NCBI GenBank assembly: GCA_027625915.1
Contig: JANTQA010000010.1
Span: 496,001-560,000, forward strand
DNA: 64,000 nucleotides
Direction of reading: 5' to 3'
Source: Anaeramoeba flamelloides
Taxonomy: Eukaryota; Metamonada; Anaeramoebidae
Shown: positions 50,628 to 61,338 of the stretch, piece by piece
How the letters are laid out: every line of letters starts with the position of its first letter
How positions within the stretch are numbered: position 1 is the stretch's first letter
Translations under genes and position numbers: made by a program
Notes under the pieces: generated by a model
The model's input: only the letters and a program-made list of their open reading frames with translations
What the model was told of the DNA's origin: nothing
Database searches by the model: none

Positions 50628-51351
50628 TTCTTTTTTCAGTTTACTTTTTTTTTTTATTCTTTTCTTTTTTGGTTTTTCTTTTAACTTTTCTTTGTTTTTC
50701 ATTTTTTCTTTTTTTTCTAATTCTAATTTTTTTTTTCATATTTATATCCTTCTTTCTTTTTATTTAAAAATATTTTATAATTTAATAAATTTTGTTTTAT
50801 TTTAAAATATTTATTTATTCAAGTGATAAACCAATATATTTTATTCAAAATTTATATGTTTTATAATTTTATTAAATATTTATTTTTGAATATTTTTTTT
50901 TCTTTGAAATATTTCTATTTTTTTTTTTTTTTATTATTTAACGGAGGAGTTTTTAATTCCTCTTATTTGCCCGAATTACTAAATTATGATTTAGGAATTT
51001 TGTGAAAGAATAAAAAATAAATTTATTACCCACTAAGTCTAACCAATATGATGAATCTCTTTTTCTAATAATATCAAAAATAGTAATAATATTTTTTTTT
51101 AATATATTAGATATGTTAAATTTTTTTAATTCAGATATCCAGATTTTTACGATTATTTTCATAGGCTGGGCAGTTCCAGAGAAAATGATCCAAATCTTCA
51201 ATGATATCTATTTTTTTTTGATTTTTTACATAATTTACAGTATTTTCATTTCTCCTTGTTCATATCCATAGAATATGTATTTAAATAATTTGTAAAATTT
51301 CTGAGTTTTAAGATTGAAGTTGAACCTTTCCATTTTAAATATCTTTTGTCT

Positions 51352-51435
51352 TTAGGTTTTTTTTTCATTTAAGAAATAAACAGAAAATTTAATAAATTTT
51401 CTTTTTATTTCTTGAATTAAAAAAAAACCTAGACA
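51352..51435. repeat. Family I-type hairpin inside LINE copy A
   Basis: AGGTTTTTTTTTCATTTAAG then AAATAAACAGAAAATTT pairs with the complementary sequence ending AAAAAAAAACCTAG. It strongly resembles the hairpin at 58845-58905. The other LINE copy has a different short hairpin (GAATTCAGTA...TACTGAATTC) at the same point. Confidence 0.65.
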
Positions 51436-51918
51436 CGACTGTTTGTTAATATTATTTTGAATAGAAATTATTTTTAAATATTTTTGAACTTGGTAACTAG
51501 GACTATTTTCGAAGTGTTTAATTCGATATTTCTCAAGTTCAAATTCTAATTCTTTTTGGGGTATCTGATTTCCGGTTAATATTTTCAAATTTCTGCTCTC
51601 TAAATTTAATATTTTTAACTATTTCATGAAATTCCAAAAAGATTAATTTTTGAAATAATTTAAATCTTCTTTTATATATCGTTTTTCTTGCTGAGTCTAT
51701 TTTTGCTTCAGTTTTATATATAAATCTAGGAGAGTGTGGATTTATTAATAAAAATTTTGTAACTTTTTAATTACTCCAATTATCAATATCTTTAAAAGCT
51801 GATTTTGTTAAATCAAATATTTCTAATCCAAATAATAGTTGACTATGTAATACAGCTTTAAAGAATTTAATTTTTAGTCCATTTGATTTAAATTTCTATT
51901 GTTATAAATTATTAATTA

Positions 51919-52455
51919 AACCCCAATTCAAAATTTTTAACACACCAAAATTCGATTTGTGAAAAAAAAAACTTATTTAATCAATTCAAGAAGATTTACC
52001 AAATTAGAACCATTCACTAATTGAAATTTTAACACTTTTTTATAAATTACAATACTCACAAAACAATAAATAAATAATTATTAATACAAATAAATCATGG
52101 GTGTGTTAAAAATTTTGGAGAGAGCAAAACAAAAAAATACATAAGTAAATTTGTTTAAATTCTATTAGGAATAGTGATCGATCAAAGGTTAGACACTACC
52201 AACTAATTTTATTTGAGTTCTTCTATTTGGTATAACTTGACTTTAACCTAATATCGATGGTTGAAAAAAATTTTGATCGAACGAAACAAATTACGTAATT
52301 CAAACAATGAAATGAAAACAAAAACTAAAAGATGAAAAAATGATTTTTATATTTCACAAAAATCAAAATTATCTCCAATTTCAATGAAATTGTATTATTG
52401 TAATTGTTTGGAACGTTTTAGCTGTGTGGAAAATTTTGAATTTTAGTTTAGTTTT
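51919..52455. mobile_element. Family A inverted-repeat element inserted in LINE copy A
   Basis: The left end ATTCAAAATTTTTAACACAC and the complement of the right end (ATTCAAAATTTTCCACACAG) match. A third arm, GTGTGTTAAAAATTTTGGAG, lies at about 52104. It interrupts a reverse-transcriptase-derived sequence that is continuous in the second LINE copy (about 62580-62640). Confidence 0.6.
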
Positions 52456-52916
52456 TTAAAATTGGTTTTAGCTTGATTAAGGTTAAATTTGAGATGAGTT
52501 TTTTTATCTAACCAAATCCCAAGATATAAAATTTCTTTTTGATTGGTAGTTTTTTTCGTTTTATCATGGTTTGGATTCAAATATTTCTAAATTTAAGATA
52601 TAAATGTTTAAATTTTTATTTATATATATTTCATTCCAAACTAAAAATCACTAAAAAAAGTTTTTTTTAATTTTTTTTTTTTGTGAATTAGTAAACAGAG
52701 GTGACTCAAAAAAAAAAAAAAAATACCTCCTGTTTGCTGTTATATTTTCCAGAATTTAGGCACTCTATAGACTTCACGTCACGTGACGTCACTTTCCAAA
52801 ACTTCTAAATTTATTTTATGTTTTTTATCCTGTCTATAATTTCTCTGAGATCGTAGTAAATAGAATATTTTTTATGAAATAAATTATCGAATAAAATTTT
52901 TTTAATGTTTAATACA

Positions 52917-53113
52917 TACATTTCCACTTTTAAGACCTAAACTTTTAAACGAAATTTAAGGCAAAATAAAAAAACTCAAATTAAAGCATATTTTTGTAAA
53001 TTTTTTTAAACTAAAATTATTTTTATAAAATTTGAATTTGAACCAATAATTCTAGATTTTTTTGTGTCTTAAATTTCATTGAAAGTTTATCTCTTAAAAG
53101 TGGAACTAACTTT
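52917..53113. mobile_element. Family B foldback MITE, copy 6
   Basis: Left part TACATTTCCACTTTTAAGAC with AAACGAAATTTAAGGCAAAA; right part TGTGTCTTAAATTTCATTGA then CTTAAAAGTGGAACTAACTT. About 197 bp. Confidence 0.75.
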
Positions 53114-53172
53114 CTTAAAAAATTCCAGTTATTTGTATCAGTTACATAAACAATTGAAAGAATATAGATACT

Positions 53173-53480
53173 TTATTTTACATTCAGTTTGAAAATAATT
53201 TTGATTTTACAAACTATTTTTTCATTTTTGGTCTTTATTCTTTTTTTTTCATTTCTTTTTTTTCTTGTTACGTAATCTGTTTCGTTAGATCTGAATTTTT
53301 TTTTCAATGGTTGATAGAAGGTTACTGATGAGTTTGTTATGTTGGAAAATAACATATAATTGGTAGATGGTATCTTAACATTTGATAGATCAACAATTGT
53401 TGGTGAAATTTCAACAAATTTACCAATACAATTTTTTGTTCAGCTTGTTTCATCATTTTGGACACTCTGATATATTTTAA
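53173..53480 (-). pseudogene. Coding-like remnant or unidentified exon(s)
   Basis: The minus strand shows two overlapping open stretches with balanced composition: SKMMKQAEQKIVL (about 53410-53460), then, in another frame, GKFVEISPTIVDLSNVKIPS leading into TNYMLFSNITNSSVTFYQPL (about 53270-53410) with a Lys/Arg-rich end at 53173. The DNA lacks the T/A homopolymers of its surroundings. The frame change falls near a six-A run; a short GT-AG intron is another reading. I recognise no family. The similarity between neighbouring frames suggests either a decayed gene or a small spliced gene. Confidence 0.3.
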
Positions 53481-54750
53481 TTTTTTCATTTTTATATTTT
53501 TTTCTTTTATTTAGATAAACATGATTACTTATAAAAATATTAATACTTTTTATCATAAATGTTGTTTTATATTAGGTTTGGTAAAAATACAATAAATAGG
53601 TTTTTATTTGCCTATTTATGATTTTGGATGTTTCCAACTTTTTGGAATGGTAGTTCAGAAGAAAAAATAAAATAAAATTTTAGCATCTGATAACAAATAA
53701 ACTATTTTTTATTCATATTTTACGAATATATATATATGTATGTATATATCTGTCATTTTTTCTTAAATTCAGATTTCATAAACTTACTCGAAAAAATTCC
53801 TTTTTTATTGATGGAAGAAGTGTAAATTACATTCTAGATTTCCTTTTACTTAAATTCTCTCAAATGTAATTAAAGCTTAAAATCATAGATTCCAGGATTG
53901 TTCAAGGGAAAGACATACTCATTTGTTTTTATGTTAAAAAGCAAAAGCAAAAAATTGAAAACAAAAAAGAAAAAAAAAAAAAAAGAAATTTAAAAATGGT
54001 TTATAAGAAGCAATTGGTGAAAAGTCAAAAAAAAAAAAAAACAATGCAACCTTTAATTAAGGACCCCCAAAATCAAAGCCACGATACTTTTGGTTGATTT
54101 ATTTTAGTTTATTAATTGATCATGACTGTTCAATTGGGGATTGTTATTTAAGTTGTTATAATTATTTTTTTTTTGACCTTATATGCTTGAAACCCTTGGT
54201 CATTTTTTGCCTTTACTTTTTTGTTTTAATTTTCAAGTCACCATACTTTTGTGTTTCGTATTTCCATTATTAGAAAGTAATCATTTTTTCTTTTTACATT
54301 TGTAACTCTTCTTCCCAATATAAAGAGGATTCAGCTAGGGGAAAAATGGAAAAAAATTGAAAAAATTCCTTTTTAAAGAGGCATTAAAATTCATACTAAG
54401 TTGCCGATCGATCAACTAAGAACCAAAACAATAAGACATCCCCACACATTACACAAGATAATGTTTTTTTCCCCATTTTTCAGGGAATGCAAGCATAAAG
54501 TTTCAAAGTAACAAGAAAAATAAAAATTAATTAATTTAACAAAAGATTTAGAACATATTATAATTATTATTTTCTTTTTCCATTGGTAATGGTATATATT
54601 TATATTTTTTATGAGTTTCAAATATCAAATAAAGAAAAAATGATACTTGATAAATGGTAAGATAAATTAAAATCTTTTTTTTTTTTAAAATTTTTTCTAA
54701 AAAAAAAAAAAAAAAAAATTCAAAACATTATTCTGCTAGCACCCTATTAC

Positions 54751-57700
54751 TTATTTTTTCTTATTTTTTCTTCTTTTTTTTGGGGATTGTTGAGCACTCT
54801 TTTTTGATTTGTTTTGTTTTTTTTTAGGTTTTACATCATCAAATTCCATCAATTCCTTTTCTTGGATTTTCGATTTTTCTTCTACACCTAATTCCTTTCT
54901 TTTCTTATTAGGACTTCTTTCTTTCTTTTTCTGATTATTTCCTTTCTTTTTCTGATTGTTTTCCTTTTCTAACTTTTTTTCGATTTTTTTTTCTAATTCT
55001 TCTTCTAATTTTTCATTTAGCTCATTTTCAATTTCGCTATCATCCTCTGAATTCATTGTTGGCCCTTCGTGAAACATCACTAAAGTAAGTGAAGATTTTC
55101 CTGTTGATTCGGAATAAAATGTTATTTTTTCATCTATTTGTTAAATTGTAAATTAATAATTATTAAATTAAATATAAATTTTTGGATTTTGAAAAAGAAA
55201 TTAATAATTATTTTTATCAAGAAAAATTCAAAAAATATTAAAGATTGAGTAAAAATAAATATAGACTCTCTTAATTAAGTTATATTAATACTATTTAATT
55301 CTTGATCGAAACTAAATTTCTATTTTTGAAATATAGCTGATATGAGAAAAGAAATCATATAACCTAAAAAGTAATATTTTCACAACTTTTATATCAATAA
55401 CAGTAAGAACAAAAAGATGAATTTTTTTCAATTGTGAATAATAAGATATTATTTAAAAAAAAAATATTTCAACTTAAAATGATTAAACAAACATAATAAC
55501 GTTACTTATCAATTTAATCTATATAGCGAGAAAGAAAGGGATTGAATTTTTTTTTTTTTTTTATTTCATTTATTATTTCACGTTGGCCATTTTTATATTT
55601 TTATTCTCTTTTAAAATTTTCATTTCTTTATAAAGGTAAAACCAATTCATATTCTTATCCAACAAAGAAATTTGTTTAAAAAGTTGGAAAAGCTTTGTTT
55701 AATTGTTTAATTGTGAAAAATTAAGATTTTGGGTTAAAAAAGGATCGAAAATGTTTTATCTTTGGGTTTATTTATTAAATGTTTTAAAAAATAAAAAATA
55801 ATTTTACAAAAAGTGGAACAAAAGAAAACAAGAATCTATAATCAGAAATAAAAAAAAAATAATTCCGGAAAAAGCTGTTTTTAAAAATTGTAAACTCTTT
55901 TTTAGTCAAAGGTGCTCAGTTTAATTGAAGAAATTAAACAAATTCTCTTAGTTTTATCCAATATTTTTCTTAAAAAAAATTGAAGAAAAAAAAAAATATT
56001 TTACGAAATTATAAAAAATAATTCTGATCTACAATTTGAAAATTTATTTTAAGAAAGACAATTCAAAAAAAAAACTTTTGAACTCCAAATTGACTTTCCA
56101 AAAATTGAGGCGTTGTAATTTCTTGTAAAATTAATATATTTACAATTAAAAAATCTTATTGTCAACAATTTTAATTTTCCAAAGAAAATGAGAAATTTTT
56201 CTTACCAACCTTTCAATGAAAGGATAATAAAAATTGTCAACAATTTTATTTTTTTGAAATGTATAGTTTGTTCAGGTATTTCTTTTATTAATCTCAACCC
56301 TACGACGAAGTTAATTATTTCTATTAATTCTAAACAATCGTATATTGTTGGTTGATTCTTAAAAAAAAAGGTGAATTTTTCATTTTTGTCTTGGGTGCTA
56401 TGAGTGAAGGGAGGTTTATTAAGATAAAACCAATATGATGTTTATTCAGAGTTTCACAAGACATAATACTTATATATATATATATATATATATTTATATA
56501 AATGTGTATTAATTTTTGAAACTATTTCACATATTTATTTTTCTTATTATCACTGCTAAAAATAATAAATTTCTATTTTTAGTATTGTTATTTACTTTCT
56601 TTTTTTCAGAGAAAGAAAAGATATTAAATACAATAATCATCAGAAAAAATATATGTAGAATTTTTTTCTTACTTTATTTAATATTAAATATTAATAAAGA
56701 AAATTCACTAAATTTCAAAATTAATCTCAATAAATATTTTTGAAAAAATGGTTAGTTTTTTAATTAAGATACTAAAAATTAATCAAAGTTTTAATTAAAT
56801 TTTGGTTAATTCAACAAAATTTTAATATTTTTAAATACCAATAAATTCATTCAAGCAAATATAAATTCAAAATTTTATACAAACTTTAGAATTGTTGAAG
56901 AAAACTTATATGGATCATTTACAATAGTTTGTTGTATATTCTAATTTTTTGGTTTTTTTAAAAAAAAAAATTCAACAAACGATTTCAATTACTCTGAATT
57001 TCCAATTAATAAATTTCATATTTTGTTTCAATTATTCCAACTATCGATCACAATTAATTGAAGAATAAGCACAATACACAAAATCGATTGATAATTAAAA
57101 TCATAGAGAGATTAATTTAACTCTTCCTTATTAAACGTAAAGATAAATATTATTGTTATTAATTTGAATCTAAAAATATTAAACAAGGATAGATTTAACA
57201 CCATTTTATTTAAATATTCATGTATTGAGTTAAAAAAATGATTTTAATGATTCAATTTCTCATAAAATGGGGTATTCAAAATTGGTAAAATGTAAACTAT
57301 TTTCCATTGAAAGGGGGGATAGTCGTAATGGGTAAATTACATGTGTTTAAAGGGCTTGAATGAATATTAGAAGAAAAAATATATTTTTAATATTTCAAAA
57401 TTGAAATCATTTTTTCACATTTTTGCACATTTTTTTCTTTTTTTTTTTCATTTTTTTTTTGACACAGAATTGTTTTGTAATTTTTTATTATCAGATCTTT
57501 TAGTCACTTGGTAAAAACGTGTTATTAGAATGTTATTGAAATTAAAAATGGTTTGTAGAAAAATCATATTGATTTCTATTGTAATTTTCTTTAGATCTTC
57601 AATTGAAGATCTAAATGAACATTGTTTTTACTTCATTTTCACTCCCTTTTTCAAATAGAGACACACAAATTCCAACCTACTTTGTTTAGGGACTTAATTT

Positions 57701-60700
57701 CTAAAATAAAAGAAAATCAAAATGAAGTGAAAATTGTTTCCTATTTATTATTCAAATACCAGTAGAAGTTTGAAACGAACATTGTTGTTTTTTAAATTGG
57801 TAACTAAGAATTTGAGTTTTTCAATTTTTAAGAAAATATTTAGATTGATTATATTTGATTAATACGAGACAGATATCAACTATTCTCTAGTGTTTATTAT
57901 TCTATTAATTTTGTTTGTTCTTTAAAGGTCAATTATAAAAAATAATTTGTAGTTGGAAATTTTTTTGAGAACATTTTACTGTAACAAAGTTTACTTTGAA
58001 ATAAAATGTAATTTTTGAAAGGAAATTTAAGTAAAAGGGCATCTAGAGTGTAATTTACACTTCTTTAATAATAATAATAATATTAATAAAATTCTTGGTT
58101 ATTTTCCGATGTTCTTTTTTTTTAATTTCCTTTTTTTTTCTTTTCTTATTTTATGAATGCCCATTTACATTTCAATCGATTTTTCAGATAACCAAATTTT
58201 TGAGTTTCAATTAATTAACAATTATTATTATTATTATTTTTGCATTTACTTTTTTTGGGTTTTCTTTTTTTTCTCTAAAAAAGTATGTTTGTTGTTTTTA
58301 TAATTAAAAAGTAGAGAAGAAGAAAAATAATCTATGGTGTGGTTCGAATTTGGTGGAAAAGTATTGAAGAAGAGAAATGGTGGTGACAATTTATCTTTAT
58401 CTTATATACAATTAATACGTACTGGGATCAACTTCTGTCAAGTACAATATAACATAAAAGTGTGCTATTATAGTGGTGGTTTAAAAAATTTTCAACCTAA
58501 TCAACATAAAAGAAAAAAACTAACAAACTATACAACACTTGGAGCACAAAAAAAAACTTTTAATTAAGTTTTCCTTTTTTTTTTTTTTTTTAATATCTTT
58601 TAACTCTTTTCTTTTATTTCTCTTCTTCTTGTCTTTGTTAAAAAATAAAATATTTTCTTTTCATTTTTTTCAAGAAAATCCCATCTATGAGTTCTAATCT
58701 TGCCCAAATCATAGTTAGGATAAAAAACTCCTAACAAATTTAGTTTTGAAAGAAGTTCCGTAGAGTGACGTCTAGTGCCTAGGTTTTTTAGAGGTTTTCT
58801 GTTTTATCTGTAAAATCAATAGGTTTTCGTTAGGTTTTTTTTTACTTTTTGAAATAAACAGAAAATTTTAATAAATTTTCAGTTTATTTCAAAAAGTAAA
58901 AAAAATCTAGAACACTTCGCAAATAAACAGAAAACTCAAGAAAAGCTAACAACAAGTGCCTAGGTTTTTTTTTTGCTTTTTGTTTTTGTTTTGAAAATCT
59001 ATTGATTTTCTAATCAAAACAAAAATTAAAAAAACCTAACGTGAAGTGCCGTAGAGTGCCTAGGTTTTATTTCAAAAAGTAAAAAAAAACTAATGGTAAA
59101 AAGGTGGTAATTTTGTTGAATCATCTCTCTTAATTAACAATAAAAAAAATAAAAATAAAATTAAATTAGTTTTAATTTAAAAATAATAGTATTTTCAAGC
59201 CGAATGTTATTTATATTGATGTTTTATACGTTTAATAGTAGGCAATTACTTTCATTTGAACCTGAAGTTTGTTTTTAATTATTGATCGTAAAGTAATAAA
59301 ATTTTATTCATTTATAAAAAAAATACCAAATTTAGCGATTTATGATAACACTCAACCAATTAATGAATTGTTTTTTTTTTTTTGTAAAAGTATGTAATTC
59401 TCAATTGATAATTTAGAAAGTTAATTTTTATTTTTTTTATTATTCCTTGAATGAGATAGGTTTCTTGAAGATCATTTATATTTTGAAAATTATACGAAAT
59501 TTAACCTTAAATTTGTGTAAAAATAAAAGTATTGAGAATTTTTTGTTTACTGATACTGAATTCAAGTATTTGTAGTCTATCTAACCTCCCTTTTTTTAAA
59601 AAAATATAATTTTGGATAATTCAAAAAAGTTGTAATATTCCGCTTTTTTAAAAGAATTTTATTTTCAAGTAATTTTTGAAATTGCATACATGTACATTAA
59701 AAAAGTGAATAATAAAAATTTTGGATTGAAAGAAGTAAAACTTTTCCAAAAAATAAAGTTTTAAAAAAGTGAAGACTAAAAGTTTGAAAAAGTGTAAAGC
59801 CCAAAGCACTTAAAAAGAGTGAATCAAATAGTTTGAACTAAACTTTTTAAAAATTTTATTAATCACTATTTGAAAACAGCTATACCTGATAGTTTCTATG
59901 GTTTCTTTATTTTTCAAAAATATTTTAATTTATTCATCTTTGAAAAATTGTCTCTTTCAAACATGGGTTTATTTGTAAAATTTTACTTAGGATCATCATC
60001 AAATGTTAGAATATCAATGGTTTTTTTTTGAATTCGATTAGATGATATAATTGGTATTTGAATAATAAATGGGAAAAAATTTTTACTTCATTTATTTTTT
60101 CTTCTTTTTTCTTTAACTACAAGAAAGAGATATTTGAGTAATAGATTGGGATTTTATGATCTCTATTTATTCGTTTGGCCCCTTTTATTCTTGGCATTTG
60201 TATATATTAGAGCGGACTAAGAATCCTAAATAAAAGAAAAAGAATACTGAAAAATATTGAAATGAAGTCAAAATCTTATACCCTTTTATTATTCAAATAT
60301 TAGCAAAGGATCAAATAAAAAAAAAAATATTTTCAAAAATGAATTGCAACAATTGTGTTTTGAAAATTAAGGAACAATTCTACACTTTGTGGGAAAGGGT
60401 TATTGAAAAAACAAAAAATTTTGATTGTTTATTAGTCAATTTCAATAACTGTATTTAATTTGAAATGTGTTGGTTGTGTAGCAATTAAATAATACAATTA
60501 ATCTTGTGGTGAACGGTAAATTGTTTTTTTTTTTTTAGTGATCAGCTTTTTTTAAAGTAATGTAGTTACTGTTACGATAATACACAGAGTTGTTGAGAAA
60601 TTGTTTTTTGTTTTTTGTTTTTTGTTTTTTTTTATGGAAATCTTTGCTTTTTTTGAAATTTCGGAAAAAGGATGTTCAAAAAGAAGATCCTTAATGTGAA

Positions 60701-61338
60701 ATAATTCCCCAAGTAACCAATTTCAAGAAGAGTCCTATTCCATTTTAAAAATCTTTGGTTCTGAAAAATTTATTTTCTTAGTATTTGAAAAACAAAATAC
60801 AAATAATAAAAAATTACGTAATTATTTATAGCTTGTTTTTATCAGTATGTGATTTTTTTTTTCTTTAAAACACAAACATGTTGTTTGAATATAACTTGTA
60901 AAGTTTTGAAATAAGAAAAATATCAAAAAAATAAAATGTTGAAAAAAAGAATATGAAAAAACAATTTTTTTTCATATCTCGATATTTTCATTTAAATTAG
61001 GTTTAAAATGAATTCCAGATCCTTTTTAGAAAAGATCAAAAAGGTATTTTTGTTTAAAAAAAAAAAAAGTGTTTGTAAAAAGAAAAAATTCAAAAAGGCT
61101 AATTTGTGTGGTGGATCTTACTTTTAAAAAATGGTAAGTCAAGCTTAAAGGTTTCTTGTACCCCTTGTCTTAGGGTACATACTAAGAATTTTTTGTCATC
61201 TTTTGTTAAATATAACGAAGCACGTTCACCAACTTTTGCTTTTGGATCAAGAGAAACTGAAACTAAAGTCATTGAGTATTCCAATTGGCATGTGTATTTT
61301 TTTTTTGGGATTACAGTTAGTCCTTGATGTCCAAACAT
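54751..61338 (-). CDS. Nucleoplasmin-like (NPL) domain protein, probable histone chaperone, two exons
   Basis: Exon 1 is 61122-61338 and exon 2 is 54751-55133 on the minus strand, joined across a 5,988-nt GT-AG intron. The product is 199 aa. Exon 1 (MFGHQGLTVIPKKKYTCQLE; SLDPKAKVGERASLYL; DDKKFLVCTL; LDLPFF) is the first two thirds of the NPL beta-barrel known from FKBP39/Fpr4, plant HD2 proteins and nucleoplasmins. Exon 2 supplies the missing strands (NEKITFYSESTGKSSLTLVM), then an acidic stretch (SEDDSEIENELNEKLEEELE) and a Lys-rich tail with KKRK and KKRRKNKKK, likely nuclear localisation signals. The donor GTAAGA and the acceptor before ATGAAAAAATAAC restore the frame precisely (AAT codon). 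There is no FKBP domain, so it resembles a stand-alone nucleoplasmin/HD2-type chromatin protein. Each exon alone looks like a meaningless short ORF, and only together do they make the domain. Confidence 0.85.
57285..57990. mobile_element. Family F repeat, copy 4, with family G insertion, in the NPL intron
   Basis: Contains CTATTTTCCATTGAAAGG, TTACATGTGTTTAAAGGGCT, CATATTGATTTCTATTGTAA and GAAACGAACATTGTTGTTTT. A family G foldback occupies about 57630-57765, at the same place as in the copy at 10170. Confidence 0.65.
58334..58567 (+). CDS. Doubtful 77-aa ORF inside the NPL intron, opposite strand
   Basis: ATG at 58334 to TAA at 58567. The first 55 residues have a balanced composition (MVWFEFGGKVLKKRNGGDNL; IQLIRTGINFCQVQYNIKVC) and the DNA is less A/T-rich than its surroundings. 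A purine-rich leader precedes it and a run of 18 T follows. I recognise no family. It could be a nested small gene, a noncoding RNA, or a relic in a repeat. Confidence 0.3.
   Translation: MVWFEFGGKVLKKRNGGDNLSLSYIQLIRTGINFCQVQYNIKVCYYSGGLKNFQPNQHKRKKLTNYTTLGAQKKTFN
58738..59095. repeat. Family I: cluster of nested hairpins sharing GTGCCTAGGTTTTT
   Basis: Three AGTGCCTAGGTTTT boxes (about 58775, 58950, 59050) bound at least two hairpins. One is TACTTTTTGAAATAAACAGA to its complement with an AATTTT loop (58845-58905); the other is TTTTTGTTTTGAAAATC to its complement (58980-59025). TAGAGTG(A)CGTAG-like boxes recur between them. Confidence 0.7.
60050..60300. mobile_element. Family G foldback element (about 250 bp)
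   Basis: The left arm GGTATTTGAATAATAAATGG then ATTTTTACTTCATT is the near complement of the right arm AATGAAGTCAAAATCTTATA then CTTTTATTATTCAAATATTA. The centre contains ATTCGTTTGGCCCCTTTTAT and GCGGACTAAGAATCC. Confidence 0.7.

Larger units (their letters stand above)
50928..52620 (-). mobile_element. LINE (non-LTR retrotransposon) copy A, decayed 3' part of the reverse transcriptase ORF
   Basis: Reading the minus strand gives the order expected C-terminal to a LINE reverse transcriptase: EILYLGIWLDKKTHLKFNL (about 52460-52560), then KAVLHSQLLFGLEIFDL (about 51810-51880), INPHSPRFIYKTEAKIDS (about 51690-51750) and DLDHFLWNCPAYENNR (about 51155-51210), the last being the His-Cys-Pro-Tyr signature near the end of many LINE ORF2 proteins. 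Several stops and frame changes interrupt it, and the 5' part is absent. A family A element (51919-52455) and a hairpin (51352-51435) sit inside. Confidence 0.7.
50628..54750. other. Region between VPS33 and the NPL gene, convergent
   Basis: Holds LINE copy A with its insertions, a family B copy, and the coding-like remnant at 53173-53480. The segment 54000-54620 is less homopolymeric and may be the 3' UTR of the NPL gene. Its 69-codon minus-strand frame has no family. Confidence 0.5.
55134..61121 (-). other. 5,988-nt intron splitting the NPL domain
   Basis: The largest intron in the window. It contains a family F element with a family G insertion (57285-57990), the nested hairpin cluster at 58738-59095, a family G foldback (60050-60300), a TA microsatellite (56469-56493), a possible plus-strand 77-aa ORF (58334-58567) and decayed short repeats at 59690-59860. 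Stretches 55200-56450 and 56760-57280 are A/T-rich with nothing I can name. Confidence 0.8.

Noticed and set aside
54412-54621. 69-codon minus-strand ORF just downstream of the NPL stop
   Set aside because: I/K/F-rich composition without family likeness; more likely 3' UTR.
58321-58360. A GGTTCGAAT motif that could be a tRNA T-loop
   Set aside because: No cloverleaf stems could be formed around it. I found no convincing tRNA anywhere in the window.
58738-59095. CRISPR-like array (repeated GTGCCTAGG boxes)
   Set aside because: Only three boxes with palindromes between them, unequal spacing, and a eukaryotic context. It is a hairpin repeat cluster.
59690-59860. Short AAAAAGTGAA-type units that might be a decayed tandem array
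   Set aside because: Four units of uneven spacing in AT-rich DNA are not clearly above chance.
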